64,000 bases of DNA, taken from Flavihumibacter stibioxidans. GTDB taxonomy: Bacteria > Bacteroidota > Bacteroidia > Chitinophagales > Chitinophagaceae. Below are positions 25,984-35,003 of this stretch, piece by piece. The position numbers and the translations under genes are program-made. The DNA lies in NCBI RefSeq assembly GCF_014332695.1, contig NZ_MBUA01000012.1:57858-121857 (forward strand), given 5' to 3'. The notes under the pieces were generated by a model. The model did not search any database and was not told the DNA's origin. It worked only from the letters and a program-made list of their open reading frames with translations. Numbering within the stretch: position 1 is the first letter of the stretch; the number at the start of each line of letters is the position of its first letter.

Positions 25984-27093
25984 ATGAAAATTGTTCATGT
26001 TGTTGAACCATTTGCTTCCGGAATTGCGGTTTTTGTAAAAACCCTGGTAGAAACAATGAGTGAGGATGTTCACATCATCATCCATGGTGAACGGGCAGAA
26101 GTTACTCCGTTTATCCAGGTTAAGCAGCAATTCCGTCAGTCCAATGTTCGCTTTATCCGCTGGCGTTCCGCCCAGCGCAGTATCAGTTTTCAGAAAGACA
26201 GCGCAGCTTTTTTCGAATTATATACCATCCTCAGGCGACTAAAAAGAAAAAACCTTGTGGATGCAGTGCACCTGCATTCATCCAAAAGCGGCTTTATCGG
26301 CAGGGCAGTTTGTAATGTCCTGAATATAAAAAATGTCATCTACACACCGAATGGCGCTCCGTTTCTGGTTGGCACCAGTGGGTTATCAAACTTTATATAC
26401 AAGCAACTTGAAAAGTTTGGTGATCTCCTGGGCGGAAGGGTCGTATGTAGTTCAGAATCCGAAATGGATGCCTATAAAAAACTTGGCATCAACGCCAGCT
26501 TTGTAAATAATGGAATAGAGACGGCAGCATTCACCACCCGGAAACCTGCAAATTCCACAAAATTGCCGGGACAATTCAGGATCGTTACAAGCGGCCGTAT
26601 AATAGACCAGAAACATCCTGAATTATTCAACCAGATCGCAGAATATTTTCGCGATTTTACCCAGTTTGAGTTTATCTGGATAGGCGACGGCCCCGACAAA
26701 CAATTGCTCTACAATAAAAATATTTCAATAACAGGTTGGTTATCTCATGAAACCGTTCATGATATTGTGGTATCTGCGGACCTCTACCTGTCAACGGCCC
26801 GGTTCGAAGGCTTGCCTTTTGCTGTTATTGAAGCATTAGCCCTGAAGAAACCTGTATTGCTAACAGATTGTGTCGGCAACCGGGACCTTGTTAAAAACGG
26901 ACTCAATGGCAATCTTTATAACACTTCGGATGAGGCCATTATTAAAATTCTTCAATATTATAACAACAACGATATGCTGGAAATAATGGGCAACCATTCT
27001 GCCAGTTATTGTGATGAGGATTTCAATATGCATACAAGTTATATCCAATATAAATGCTATTACAAATCGCCGATCAGTGGTATCGTGCAATAA
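25984..27093 (+). CDS. family 4 glycosyltransferase
   Basis: GT-B fold, GT4 family. N-terminal Rossmann half: KIVHVVEPFASGIAVFV and HLHSSKSGFIGRAV, a stretch common in polysaccharide GT4 enzymes. C-terminal half: TSGRIIDQKHPELF, WIGDGPDK and the donor-site motif RFEGLPFAVIEA (E-x7-E). Length 369 is typical. It starts 12 bp after the preceding glycosyltransferase, so the two are co-transcribed. The last about 30 residues are hydrophilic and lack family features. Confidence 0.9.
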   Translation: MKIVHVVEPFASGIAVFVKTLVETMSEDVHIIIHGERAEVTPFIQVKQQFRQSNVRFIRWRSAQRSISFQKDSAAFFELYTILRRLKRKNLVDAVHLHSSKSGFIGRAVCNVLNIKNVIYTPNGAPFLVGTSGLSNFIYKQLEKFGDLLGGRVVCSSESEMDAYKKLGINASFVNNGIETAAFTTRKPANSTKLPGQFRIVTSGRIIDQKHPELFNQIAEYFRDFTQFEFIWIGDGPDKQLLYNKNISITGWLSHETVHDIVVSADLYLSTARFEGLPFAVIEALALKKPVLLTDCVGNRDLVKNGLNGNLYNTSDEAIIKILQYYNNNDMLEIMGNHSASYCDEDFNMHTSYIQYKCYYKSPISGIVQ

Positions 27094-27139
27094 ATATTAT
27101 ACTGCTAAAGCAACGCCGTTTTTTGCCAGGTATATAAAC

Positions 27140-27451
27140 ATGCAGGAACAGTTAGAACATATAACAAGGTTCATAGAAGAGGAGATCAGACACAAGCAGG
27201 ATTTGATCGATCAACAGGCAGACACTATTCTCCGCCTGCAAAAATCTATTGAAGAGCATCAACAGGAAACGCATCGGCATATGGAACAGTTGAATGAATA
27301 CCAGAAAGTCAGCGATGGGAACCGTCAATTGATCAATAAACTATTAGGAGATTTATCAAAACTGCAGCAAGACCTTGACTGGTATAAAAGAACATATGAA
27401 GAAAGAAGTTTCCTGGGAACAATTATGGAAAAAATCAGAAGAAGATTCTGA
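27140..27451 (+). CDS. small coiled-coil protein of the glycan locus
   Basis: A 103-residue, strongly helical, Glu/Gln-rich protein with heptad spacing over nearly all its length (about residues 1-85), then a basic tail ending KIRRRF. No domain recognised. The ATG at 27140 is chosen because the longer frame would overlap the upstream glycosyltransferase out of phase. The tail WYKRTYEERS followed by an aliphatic stretch resembles C-terminal tails seen on some glycosyltransferases in this phylum (from memory). It may scaffold or measure glycan length, but that is a guess. Confidence 0.65.
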   Translation: MQEQLEHITRFIEEEIRHKQDLIDQQADTILRLQKSIEEHQQETHRHMEQLNEYQKVSDGNRQLINKLLGDLSKLQQDLDWYKRTYEERSFLGTIMEKIRRRF

Positions 27452-27736
27452 TTTTTTTAAAGCTGACGCCTATTTCAACTTAAAAATAAAAGCAACTACC
27501 AACTCCTTTATGAACAGATACTAACACCCTTTATACAGGCATACCCGGTTTACCTCATTCCATTCAAGGTAGTTTATAGTGGCTAGAACCCAGGTTTTGC
27601 TGGCACCAATAATTCCCGTGCCAGTTGCGAAAAAGCTAACAGGTTACTGCTGGTGAACTCCGATATAATTCCAAAACAAAAGGAATGGATAGGGGGTATT
27701 ACCTCACTAAAATGACCAGCATCCAAGTAATACACA

Positions 27737-29836
27737 ATGAATGATCAAATTCCTGTTTCGGTAATCATACCTGTTTTTAACCCAACAGAGCTTCTCTGGG
27801 AAACATATGAATCCTTACAAAGACAGACCTGCCAGAATTTTGAGTATGTAATCGTGAACGATGGCTCAACTGAAGAAAATGCACTGGAACTGCTAGGAAA
27901 ATTACAGCAATCGAATCCCCGCATCCGGATAATTCACCTGCCTGAAAACAAAGGCCTGCCGGCTGCACGGAATGCGGGTATTCAGGCTGCAAGGGGCAAA
28001 TACCTCTTTTTCATAGACGGTGATGATTTACTGCAGCCAACAGCCCTTGAAAAATTCCTGCTTACCATCGAAATCAACCCAAAGGCTTCTTTTGTAAATT
28101 CCTGGGTGGAGGGATTCGGGGAGATAAGCTATTGGTGGAAAGGCGGGTTTCATGAAGGGGCCGTCTTTCTGGAAGAAAACCGAAATACCAGTTGCTTTCT
28201 CGCACGCAGGGAGGTATTCAGGGAAATCCATTTCGACGAAACCATGCGGCATGGCAGCGAAGACTGGGACTTCTGGCTACACGCGGCCAGCAAAGGCTTC
28301 TGGGGCATCACCGTTCCGGAATTCCTTTTCAGGTATCGCAGGGTCAATGGCAATCGCTGGCAAGCATTTGAATCCAAAGAGAAACTTAAAAAGATAAAAC
28401 GGCAGCTTAACGATCGGTATGGCAGTACTTTAAGGAAACAGGGGTTCCCCTTTATCCATTTAGAATCCTACGGACTGAAGACTGAAAACAACTTTACTGA
28501 TTCATCCATTTACCAGAACAGGCATATACTCTTCATATGCCCATGGCTTGAAATAGGGGGTGCTGATAAATTCAATCTTGACCTGTTAACCGGCTTGAAG
28601 AAAAAAGGCTGGAAAATCAGCATCGTCTGTACACTTAAAGGCGAAAATAAATGGCAACATCATTTTGAAGCCATTACCACAGACATATTTTACCTGCATC
28701 ACTACTCAGCAGAATGGAATTTTATTCAGTCCCTGGAAAATATTATCAGACTTCGCAAACCTGGTATAGTGTTTATTTCGAATTCCATGTACGCATATTA
28801 TGCCAGTCCCTGGCTTAGATCTGTATTTCCAAAAATCAGGGTGGTGGATTATACCCACTGCGAGGACCCCGGATGGTACAATGGCGGTTACCCAATGTTT
28901 TCAACAACCTTCCACCACTTGTTGGACCGAAGTTTTACCAGCTCGGAACAATTAAAGCAATGGTGTGTTCAAAGAGGTGCCAATGCGGATAAAATATTTG
29001 TACGGCATACCAATATCGATACAAAATCAATTCGCCGCAACCACCAGGCCGGAAGAAAACTAAAGCTGAAGGAAGGCATCCAGGAAAGCACCCCGATTAT
29101 TCTGTATGTGGCCAGGCTTACAGACCAGAAACAACCACTGGTCATGATTGATATCATTTCAAATTTATTTCACCATCACCGTGATTTCAGGATGGTGATA
29201 ATCGGAGATGGCCCCGACAAACAAAAACTGAAATCTGCCATTGCACAATCACCGGCAAGAGATAACATCCTTTATCTCGGTAGTCAATCCAATGAAACAG
29301 TCAAACAATGGATGGATGCAGCCGATATTTTTTTCCTTCCTTCCGCCTATGAAGGAATTGCTCTTTCCATTTTTGAAGCCATGGCAAAGGAGCTTGCCAT
29401 CGTTGCCGCCGATACGGGAGGTCAGAAAGAATTGGTGACAGCCAGTTGCGGATTTCTTATCAGCCAGGGGGAGCGAAAAGATGAAATAATACGCTATACC
29501 AATGCATTAAAAAAATTACTCGACAACCGGCAATTGGCAGCGGAGATGGGACTGTCCGGCCGAAGGCGGATTGAAGAATATTTTGATTTGCAGCTGATGA
29601 TTGATGACATGGACCAGCAACTGACCGCTCTTTCAGAGACAGTGCTACCGGAAAATTATAATACCCCTGCTGCCAACGCTGCTGTGCTGAACAGACTCAT
29701 GTACGTGGAACAACAATTACATTACGAATGGTATAGGAAAAATACCCCGGTTATCGAAAGGATGGTTCAGAATTACAGAAAGTCCCGCCTTAAGATCACG
29801 AAAGCCATTCAAAAAGCAGGCAATCTTTTCCGCTGA
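27737..29836 (+). CDS. two-domain glycosyltransferase, GT2 then GT4
   Basis: Residues 1-230 form a GT2 (GT-A) domain: SVIIPVFNPTELL, IVNDGSTEEN, ARNAGIQAARG and the DGDD metal motif (D94-D97), with the catalytic-base region SEDWDFW. Residues about 263-640 form a GT4 (GT-B) domain: ILFICPWLEIGGADKF, YVARLTDQKQP, IIGDGPDK and YEGIALSIFEAM (E539/E547). The tail (about 650-699) is helical and basic. Such fusions make two sequential linkages. A 285-bp spacer without a recognisable gene precedes it (27,452-27,736). The next gene starts one base after its stop. Confidence 0.88.
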   Translation: MNDQIPVSVIIPVFNPTELLWETYESLQRQTCQNFEYVIVNDGSTEENALELLGKLQQSNPRIRIIHLPENKGLPAARNAGIQAARGKYLFFIDGDDLLQPTALEKFLLTIEINPKASFVNSWVEGFGEISYWWKGGFHEGAVFLEENRNTSCFLARREVFREIHFDETMRHGSEDWDFWLHAASKGFWGITVPEFLFRYRRVNGNRWQAFESKEKLKKIKRQLNDRYGSTLRKQGFPFIHLESYGLKTENNFTDSSIYQNRHILFICPWLEIGGADKFNLDLLTGLKKKGWKISIVCTLKGENKWQHHFEAITTDIFYLHHYSAEWNFIQSLENIIRLRKPGIVFISNSMYAYYASPWLRSVFPKIRVVDYTHCEDPGWYNGGYPMFSTTFHHLLDRSFTSSEQLKQWCVQRGANADKIFVRHTNIDTKSIRRNHQAGRKLKLKEGIQESTPIILYVARLTDQKQPLVMIDIISNLFHHHRDFRMVIIGDGPDKQKLKSAIAQSPARDNILYLGSQSNETVKQWMDAADIFFLPSAYEGIALSIFEAMAKELAIVAADTGGQKELVTASCGFLISQGERKDEIIRYTNALKKLLDNRQLAAEMGLSGRRRIEEYFDLQLMIDDMDQQLTALSETVLPENYNTPAANAAVLNRLMYVEQQLHYEWYRKNTPVIERMVQNYRKSRLKITKAIQKAGNLFR

Positions 29837-29837
29837 C

Positions 29838-32015
29838 ATGAAACAACCTGGAAAAAAATATTGGCTCCTGAGTTCTGAATATCCCCCGGTAACCGGCGGA
29901 GGCATTTCAACCTATTGCCAGCAAACTGCCAGCATGCTGGAAGAAGCAGGTTTTTCCGTTACTATTTTCCTGCCCAACAGGAACGCCGGCTATTGTGACA
30001 TTACATTTGAAGATTCAGGTCGGCGGATCATTCAATTTAATCCCCAGTTGTACCCGGAAAGCAACTACCTCGGCTACGAAACAGTTACCAGCTATGCCAT
30101 TGCAAAAACGATTTCGGATCGGGTAGTGGAAGAAGGTGCCCCGTACATTATTGAATCGCAGGAATATAATGGCCTGGCTTATTTCCTGTTATTATTCAGG
30201 TATCTGAAGTATGACAACTTCAAAAGCCTGAGAATTTTAATAACCATTCATGCCCCTTCCTTTATTTGTCTCCGTTATAACCACCATCCATATTACCGGT
30301 TACCCTATTTCTGGCTTCAGGAAATGGAAAAATTCTGTCTACAGGCAGCAGACTTGCTGATTGCACCCAGCACTCATGTACAGTTGGAAATCCTTCAGTC
30401 ATATCCTGAGTTGACAAATAAAATACATCTCGTCAGAAATCCATATACCCCTGCCACCAAACCCGTTGAATCAGTGGTTAGAAAAATGAAGCAATGGGCG
30501 TTTTATGGCAAGGCCGCCCCCCTGAAAGGAATTTTTGAACTGCTGGCACTCACAAAAAAAATATGGACAGAAATCCCTGAGTTTTCCCTGACCATCATTG
30601 GCGGGCTGGATTATTATTATTACCCCGAAGGCGACCTGATGGGAAATATTATTCGCCGGATGTATAGACCACAGATCGAAAACGGACAATTGAGACTGGC
30701 GGGCAATATTAACCACGATTCAATTTCCAAACACCTGGCCGAATTTGAAGCGGTTGTTATACCCTCCAGATTTGACAACCTGCCATATGCAGCACTGGAA
30801 CTAATGGCGGATGGGAAAATCATTTTGGCTGCGAGATCCGGAGGACATGCTGAGCTGATTGAGCATGGAGAAAATGGATTCCTGTTCGATCTGGCAAAAC
30901 CCGAATCCTTCTATGCTGCATTCGGTGAAATCTCCAACCTGCAGAAAAGCGACAGAATAAGGATATCTCAAAAAGCAAGGGACACCATTGAAACCGCTAC
31001 TGCCAGCCAAACCATTCTGAAGCAAAAAACAGACCTGATCGATTCTATTGGTGTTAAGGAAAAAACTGGATTCCCGTTTATCCGGCCGGTTTTGCAGCAT
31101 GCAGGCAATTACCAGAACAAGGCATGCTTACACGAAAACGCTCGTTGCTCGGTTATTGTCCCCTATTTCAATATGGGTAAATACCTGGAAGAATGCATTT
31201 CATCCATCATCGGAAACGGTTCACGGGTGGGAGAAATTCTTATTGTGGACGATGGCAGTTTCGAGGAAATATCGATCCTGAAACTGAATGAAATAAAATC
31301 ACGTTTCCCTATAGTCAGGATTATCAGGCAGGAAAACTGCGGATTGGCAGTGGCAAGAAATACAGGTGCACTGCATGCAAAGGAATCGGTATTGGCCTTC
31401 CTGGATCCAGATGATATGATTATGCCGGATTATTACAACAAAGCCATTAAGATTCTGGAGCAATACAGGAACGTGCATTTTGTCAGTTGCTGGGCAAAAT
31501 ATTTCGGAACAGTAAAAGGTTACTGGCCATCTTTCAATCCGGAACCACCACTTGCCCTCATTCACAATATGATGAACACCAGTTGCATGGTGGTAAAAAA
31601 GGAGTGCTACCTGGCTGCCGGCCAGAATGACCCGGCCATGATTTTTGGCATGGAAGATTATGACAGCATGCTGGGAATGTTGGAAAGGGGATTCCGGGGA
31701 GTAGTGATACCCGAAGCCCTGTTCCTTTACAGGGTTAGAAACAATTCGATGTCCAGGCATTTTAACAGGGAAAAGAAACAATATCTGTATCAGCTGATTG
31801 CCAATAAACACAAACAACTTTTCAATCAATATGGAAGTGAGGTTTCCAATCTGCTGAATGCGAACGGACCCGGATACCAATACGACAATCCCACGATTCC
31901 GGTACCCGAAACGCAATTATTAAATAAACTGCTATCTAATTCATTTACCCAAAAACTAAAATCCAATCCCCTGGCCCGAAAACTGCTGGTGCCCATTTAC
32001 AGGCGGATAAAATAG
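29838..32015 (+). CDS. two-domain glycosyltransferase, GT4 then GT2
   Basis: Domain order is the reverse of its neighbour. Residues 1-390 are a GT4 domain: SSEYPPVTGGGISTY at the start, KAAPLKGIFELL and PSRFDNLPYAALELM, where Asp takes the place of the first Glu of the E-x7-E donor motif. Residues about 435-690 are a GT2 domain: CSVIVPYFNMGKYLEE, IVDDGS, ARNTGALHA and the DPDD metal motif (D523-D526), with a MEDYD catalytic-base region. It is separated from the preceding gene by one base, so the two are almost surely translated together. Substrates unknown. Confidence 0.87.
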   Translation: MKQPGKKYWLLSSEYPPVTGGGISTYCQQTASMLEEAGFSVTIFLPNRNAGYCDITFEDSGRRIIQFNPQLYPESNYLGYETVTSYAIAKTISDRVVEEGAPYIIESQEYNGLAYFLLLFRYLKYDNFKSLRILITIHAPSFICLRYNHHPYYRLPYFWLQEMEKFCLQAADLLIAPSTHVQLEILQSYPELTNKIHLVRNPYTPATKPVESVVRKMKQWAFYGKAAPLKGIFELLALTKKIWTEIPEFSLTIIGGLDYYYYPEGDLMGNIIRRMYRPQIENGQLRLAGNINHDSISKHLAEFEAVVIPSRFDNLPYAALELMADGKIILAARSGGHAELIEHGENGFLFDLAKPESFYAAFGEISNLQKSDRIRISQKARDTIETATASQTILKQKTDLIDSIGVKEKTGFPFIRPVLQHAGNYQNKACLHENARCSVIVPYFNMGKYLEECISSIIGNGSRVGEILIVDDGSFEEISILKLNEIKSRFPIVRIIRQENCGLAVARNTGALHAKESVLAFLDPDDMIMPDYYNKAIKILEQYRNVHFVSCWAKYFGTVKGYWPSFNPEPPLALIHNMMNTSCMVVKKECYLAAGQNDPAMIFGMEDYDSMLGMLERGFRGVVIPEALFLYRVRNNSMSRHFNREKKQYLYQLIANKHKQLFNQYGSEVSNLLNANGPGYQYDNPTIPVPETQLLNKLLSNSFTQKLKSNPLARKLLVPIYRRIK

Positions 32016-32024
32016 AACTTTACC

Positions 32025-32819
32025 ATGATCAAATTAATGAACGATTGGTTCAGGCAATCAAACAAGCTGGAAAGAATCTGGCTGATGGCAAAAATTGAAT
32101 TCAAACTCAGGTACTACGAGAACAAACTGGGGCTCCTTTGGGCACTGATCAAACCACTTTCAGAAATCCTTATTTACTATGTGGCATTTGAGGTGATTAT
32201 GAAACAGGGTATCCCCAATTTTGTTTCATTCCTGTTCATCGCACTTATCTGCTGGAACTTTTTTGTTGAAAGCACTTCCGGAACCATCCAGATCCTGAAA
32301 ACAAAAAAATACCTTTACGAGTATACCAATATGAATAAAATGGAGATTTACCTGTCAACCATTTTAAGCAATTGTATCGGGCTGGTCTTCAACTCAGTTA
32401 TCTTCCTTGTATATTATACATTCATTTCGGGTACTGAAATACCAATCACCTCAAAAGCGCTGCTGATGATTCCGATCTTCCTGAACCTGATACTGCTTTC
32501 ACTGGCTTTATCCCTGATACTTTCAAGCATTTATGTTGTTGCCAAGGACATCGCACAAATCTGGACAGTGGTTATCGGGGTTGGTTTCTGGCTATCCCCC
32601 ATCCTTTTCAAACTGGACACCTTCATGCAGGCATTGCCATCCCTTGCGTATCTCAATCCCATTTCCGGCATTATCATCAATATCCGAAAAGTGGCGTTGT
32701 ACAACGAATGGCCAGATTGGACCATGTTCGGATTCAATTACATCTATGCGATCCTTTTATTACTGGCAGGGGCACTCCTCCTGAACAAACTGGGTGCAAA
32801 AGCATCTGAATACCTTTAA
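32025..32819 (+). CDS. ABC-2 polysaccharide exporter permease (Wzm/TagG-like)
   Basis: Membrane subunit of an ABC exporter for undecaprenyl-linked glycan. Six hydrophobic helices can be drawn over 264 residues, with the ABC-2 signature region WALIKPLSEILIYYVAFEVI near the N-terminus and an LNPISGIIINIRK segment before the last helices, as in Wzm/KpsM. It begins nine bases after the glycosyltransferase stop and is followed ten bases on by its ATPase partner. Confidence 0.88.
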   Translation: MIKLMNDWFRQSNKLERIWLMAKIEFKLRYYENKLGLLWALIKPLSEILIYYVAFEVIMKQGIPNFVSFLFIALICWNFFVESTSGTIQILKTKKYLYEYTNMNKMEIYLSTILSNCIGLVFNSVIFLVYYTFISGTEIPITSKALLMIPIFLNLILLSLALSLILSSIYVVAKDIAQIWTVVIGVGFWLSPILFKLDTFMQALPSLAYLNPISGIIINIRKVALYNEWPDWTMFGFNYIYAILLLLAGALLLNKLGAKASEYL

Positions 32820-32829
32820 ACACACAACC

Positions 32830-33555
32830 ATGTCAGCAATTCACGCAAAAAATATCAGCAAGACATTTCATATCACTGAAGACAGCCATAATACCGTAAA
32901 ACACCGGCTCTTTAATATTTTCAATCCACCCCGTAACAAAGCCGTTGAAGCTGTTAAAAAGATGAACTTCGAAGTAAAAAAAGGGGAATGCGTTGGCATA
33001 ATAGGAAGAAACGGGAGCGGGAAATCAACCCTGACCAGAATCCTCGCAGGAGTATACAAAACAGACACCGGACACCTTAAGATCAATGGGAGCACACTGC
33101 TGATGAACCTGGGCGTTGGCATGAGTCATGAACTGACCGCGAGGGAAAACATTTATATCTCAGCATCGGTGCTTGGTTTAAAAATCAAAGAAATAGATGC
33201 CATATTTGACCAGATAGTTTCATTTGCCGAACTGGAAGAATTTGTTGACACCAAGATCAAGTACTTTTCTTCCGGCATGGTGGCAAGATTAAGTTTCTCC
33301 ATCGCCGTTAATGCGGGGGCAGACATTATGTTCCTGGATGAAATTTTTGCCGTTGGCGACATGAAATTCCAGGAAAAAGCCATTAAGGTTTTTGAAAGCA
33401 GCTGGATTGAAGGTAAAACTGTCGTGCTGATTAGTCACAGTATGGATGTCATCCAGAAATACTGCACCCGAACCGCCTATATGAAACACGGGAAACTGGA
33501 ATATTTTGGCAATACTGACAAGGCAATTGAACTCTACCTCGCAGATAATTTCTGA
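32830..33555 (+). CDS. ABC exporter ATPase (Wzt/TagH-like, short form)
   Basis: Powers export of the glycan by the preceding permease. Walker A IIGRNGSGKST, a Q-loop-region segment LLMNLGVGMSHELTARENIY, signature FSSGMVARL and Walker B IMFLDEIFAVGD, with the LISHS switch His. Start chosen at 32830 (MSAIHAKNI); a start at 32794 would overlap the permease. At 241 residues it has no C-terminal carbohydrate-binding domain of the E. coli O9a Wzt kind, so chain-end recognition must be done elsewhere or is not used. Confidence 0.92.
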   Translation: MSAIHAKNISKTFHITEDSHNTVKHRLFNIFNPPRNKAVEAVKKMNFEVKKGECVGIIGRNGSGKSTLTRILAGVYKTDTGHLKINGSTLLMNLGVGMSHELTARENIYISASVLGLKIKEIDAIFDQIVSFAELEEFVDTKIKYFSSGMVARLSFSIAVNAGADIMFLDEIFAVGDMKFQEKAIKVFESSWIEGKTVVLISHSMDVIQKYCTRTAYMKHGKLEYFGNTDKAIELYLADNF

Positions 33556-33607
33556 TCCAAATTAATTGCATATCCGGGACAATGAATAAAACATGGCAAC
33601 TGCGGTT

Positions 33608-34912
33608 TCAGGCTGCTTTCTTTTGGCCGGCGGCTGCAGCCCCCACAAAACAAATAAAAAAACAGGTCGTTATTACTCCGATACTTCGGTCAAAATAAGA
33701 TTCACTGATAAATGACAGCGCAAAGGATGCAATTACAATGGCACCCCAGAAATTGCCTGCACGCAAGGCCCTCCGCATCGGTAATAAAATCCAGCCAAAA
33801 ACCATCAGCACCAACCCGGCCAGCCCAAACGTCACCCAGGCATCCAGGTAATTATTGTGCAGGTTCCTGTTGGCCTTCACACCAAAACTGAAACCTTTCG
33901 TCTCATACACTTTCATCAACTCATCCATTTTGTCGCCCAACCCCGTTCCCAGCAGCATATTATTTTTCGCCAGTTCTATACCGCAATCCCAGACCGCCAG
34001 CCTGATGTTGGCGCCATTCCACTGGTCTGCTGTCAGTTCGCTGTTATAATGACTTTCCCTTGCCTCACTCCTGATATCATAACCGGTATAACCTAGCTCA
34101 CGGAAACGGTTAAACGTTTTAGGCGAAAATTTCAGGAGCAGGAAACCAACCACTACCAGCCCCATCACCAGGGTTACACCTTCCAGCACCAGCCGCCTGC
34201 TGACAATTTTCCAGGCCAGAAATATGGCTGCGGCAGTATACAGGATAAGTATAGCCATGCGGCTGGCCAGTAAAAAATGGAAGGGTAGTAATACGACAAG
34301 GCTCAGATACAGCCAGGACCTTACCGCAGATGGCATGCCATCCCGCGTAATCAGCCAGGCAATGCTGAACAATGCAATGTTTACCATCATTGCCAGGTAT
34401 ATAGACTGAATTTCTACCAACCCACTCAGGGAATCATTGTACATAAATCCGCTGTCTCCGGTTCTTTTCCAGTTCAAAACTGCATCTCCCAGGCATAACA
34501 GAGCCACCATGGTGGTTATCATAACAAAAGCAACCAGTGCCCTTTCCCGCAGGAATTGGCTGATACGGGTTAACCCTAAAGATAAAGGGAAAATGATCAA
34601 TGGGCTTCTGAGCCCAAGCATGACGCCTGCCTCCGCTTTATTGCCTGTCCAGGCCAGGCTTACAAGATGCAACAGAAAGAAACCAATCATCAGCCAGATG
34701 GACCTTTCAGCACGAAGGATTTCCCATTTGTCTTTCAGGCTGTTGATGGTCCAGGTATAAACGAACAATAATCCGATAGCGATGTTATTGATCACCGGAT
34801 TACCACCCATAAACAGGGTTATAAAGAAGATAACCAGGGCAATATAATAGCCTGCTTCTTTTTTACTGAGCCGACCGGCATTCGCATCTTTCAGGATAAG
34901 GTAATTCAGCAT
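33608..34912 (-). CDS. O-antigen ligase-like membrane protein
   Basis: Polytopic protein of the Wzy/WaaL superfamily, which joins or polymerises lipid-linked glycans on the outer face of the inner membrane. About ten to twelve helices are seen. The large periplasmic loop (about residues 275-355) holds RLAVWDCGIELAKNNMLLGTG and NRNLHNNYLDAWVTFGLAG; HNNYLD with its His is the conserved ligase motif. Length 434. Opposite strand to the exporter genes and convergent with them by 52 bp. Whether it acts as ligase or polymerase cannot be told; ligase fits an ABC-exported glycan better. Confidence 0.83.
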   Translation of the reverse strand: MLNYLILKDANAGRLSKKEAGYYIALVIFFITLFMGGNPVINNIAIGLLFVYTWTINSLKDKWEILRAERSIWLMIGFFLLHLVSLAWTGNKAEAGVMLGLRSPLIIFPLSLGLTRISQFLRERALVAFVMITTMVALLCLGDAVLNWKRTGDSGFMYNDSLSGLVEIQSIYLAMMVNIALFSIAWLITRDGMPSAVRSWLYLSLVVLLPFHFLLASRMAILILYTAAAIFLAWKIVSRRLVLEGVTLVMGLVVVGFLLLKFSPKTFNRFRELGYTGYDIRSEARESHYNSELTADQWNGANIRLAVWDCGIELAKNNMLLGTGLGDKMDELMKVYETKGFSFGVKANRNLHNNYLDAWVTFGLAGLVLMVFGWILLPMRRALRAGNFWGAIVIASFALSFISESYFDRSIGVITTCFFICFVGAAAAGQKKAA

Positions 34913-35003
34913 CCGTGGAATTTCGGCAAAAATAGAGTAAGCAGGTAATGACAGGTATCCCTTTTGGTTGGTTTTATCCTAATTTTAGCATGAACGCATA
35001 ATT

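Noticed and set aside
27452-27736. A small gene or RNA in the glycan-locus spacer
   Set aside because: No frame with a plausible start and no terminator; only short hairpins that could be chance.
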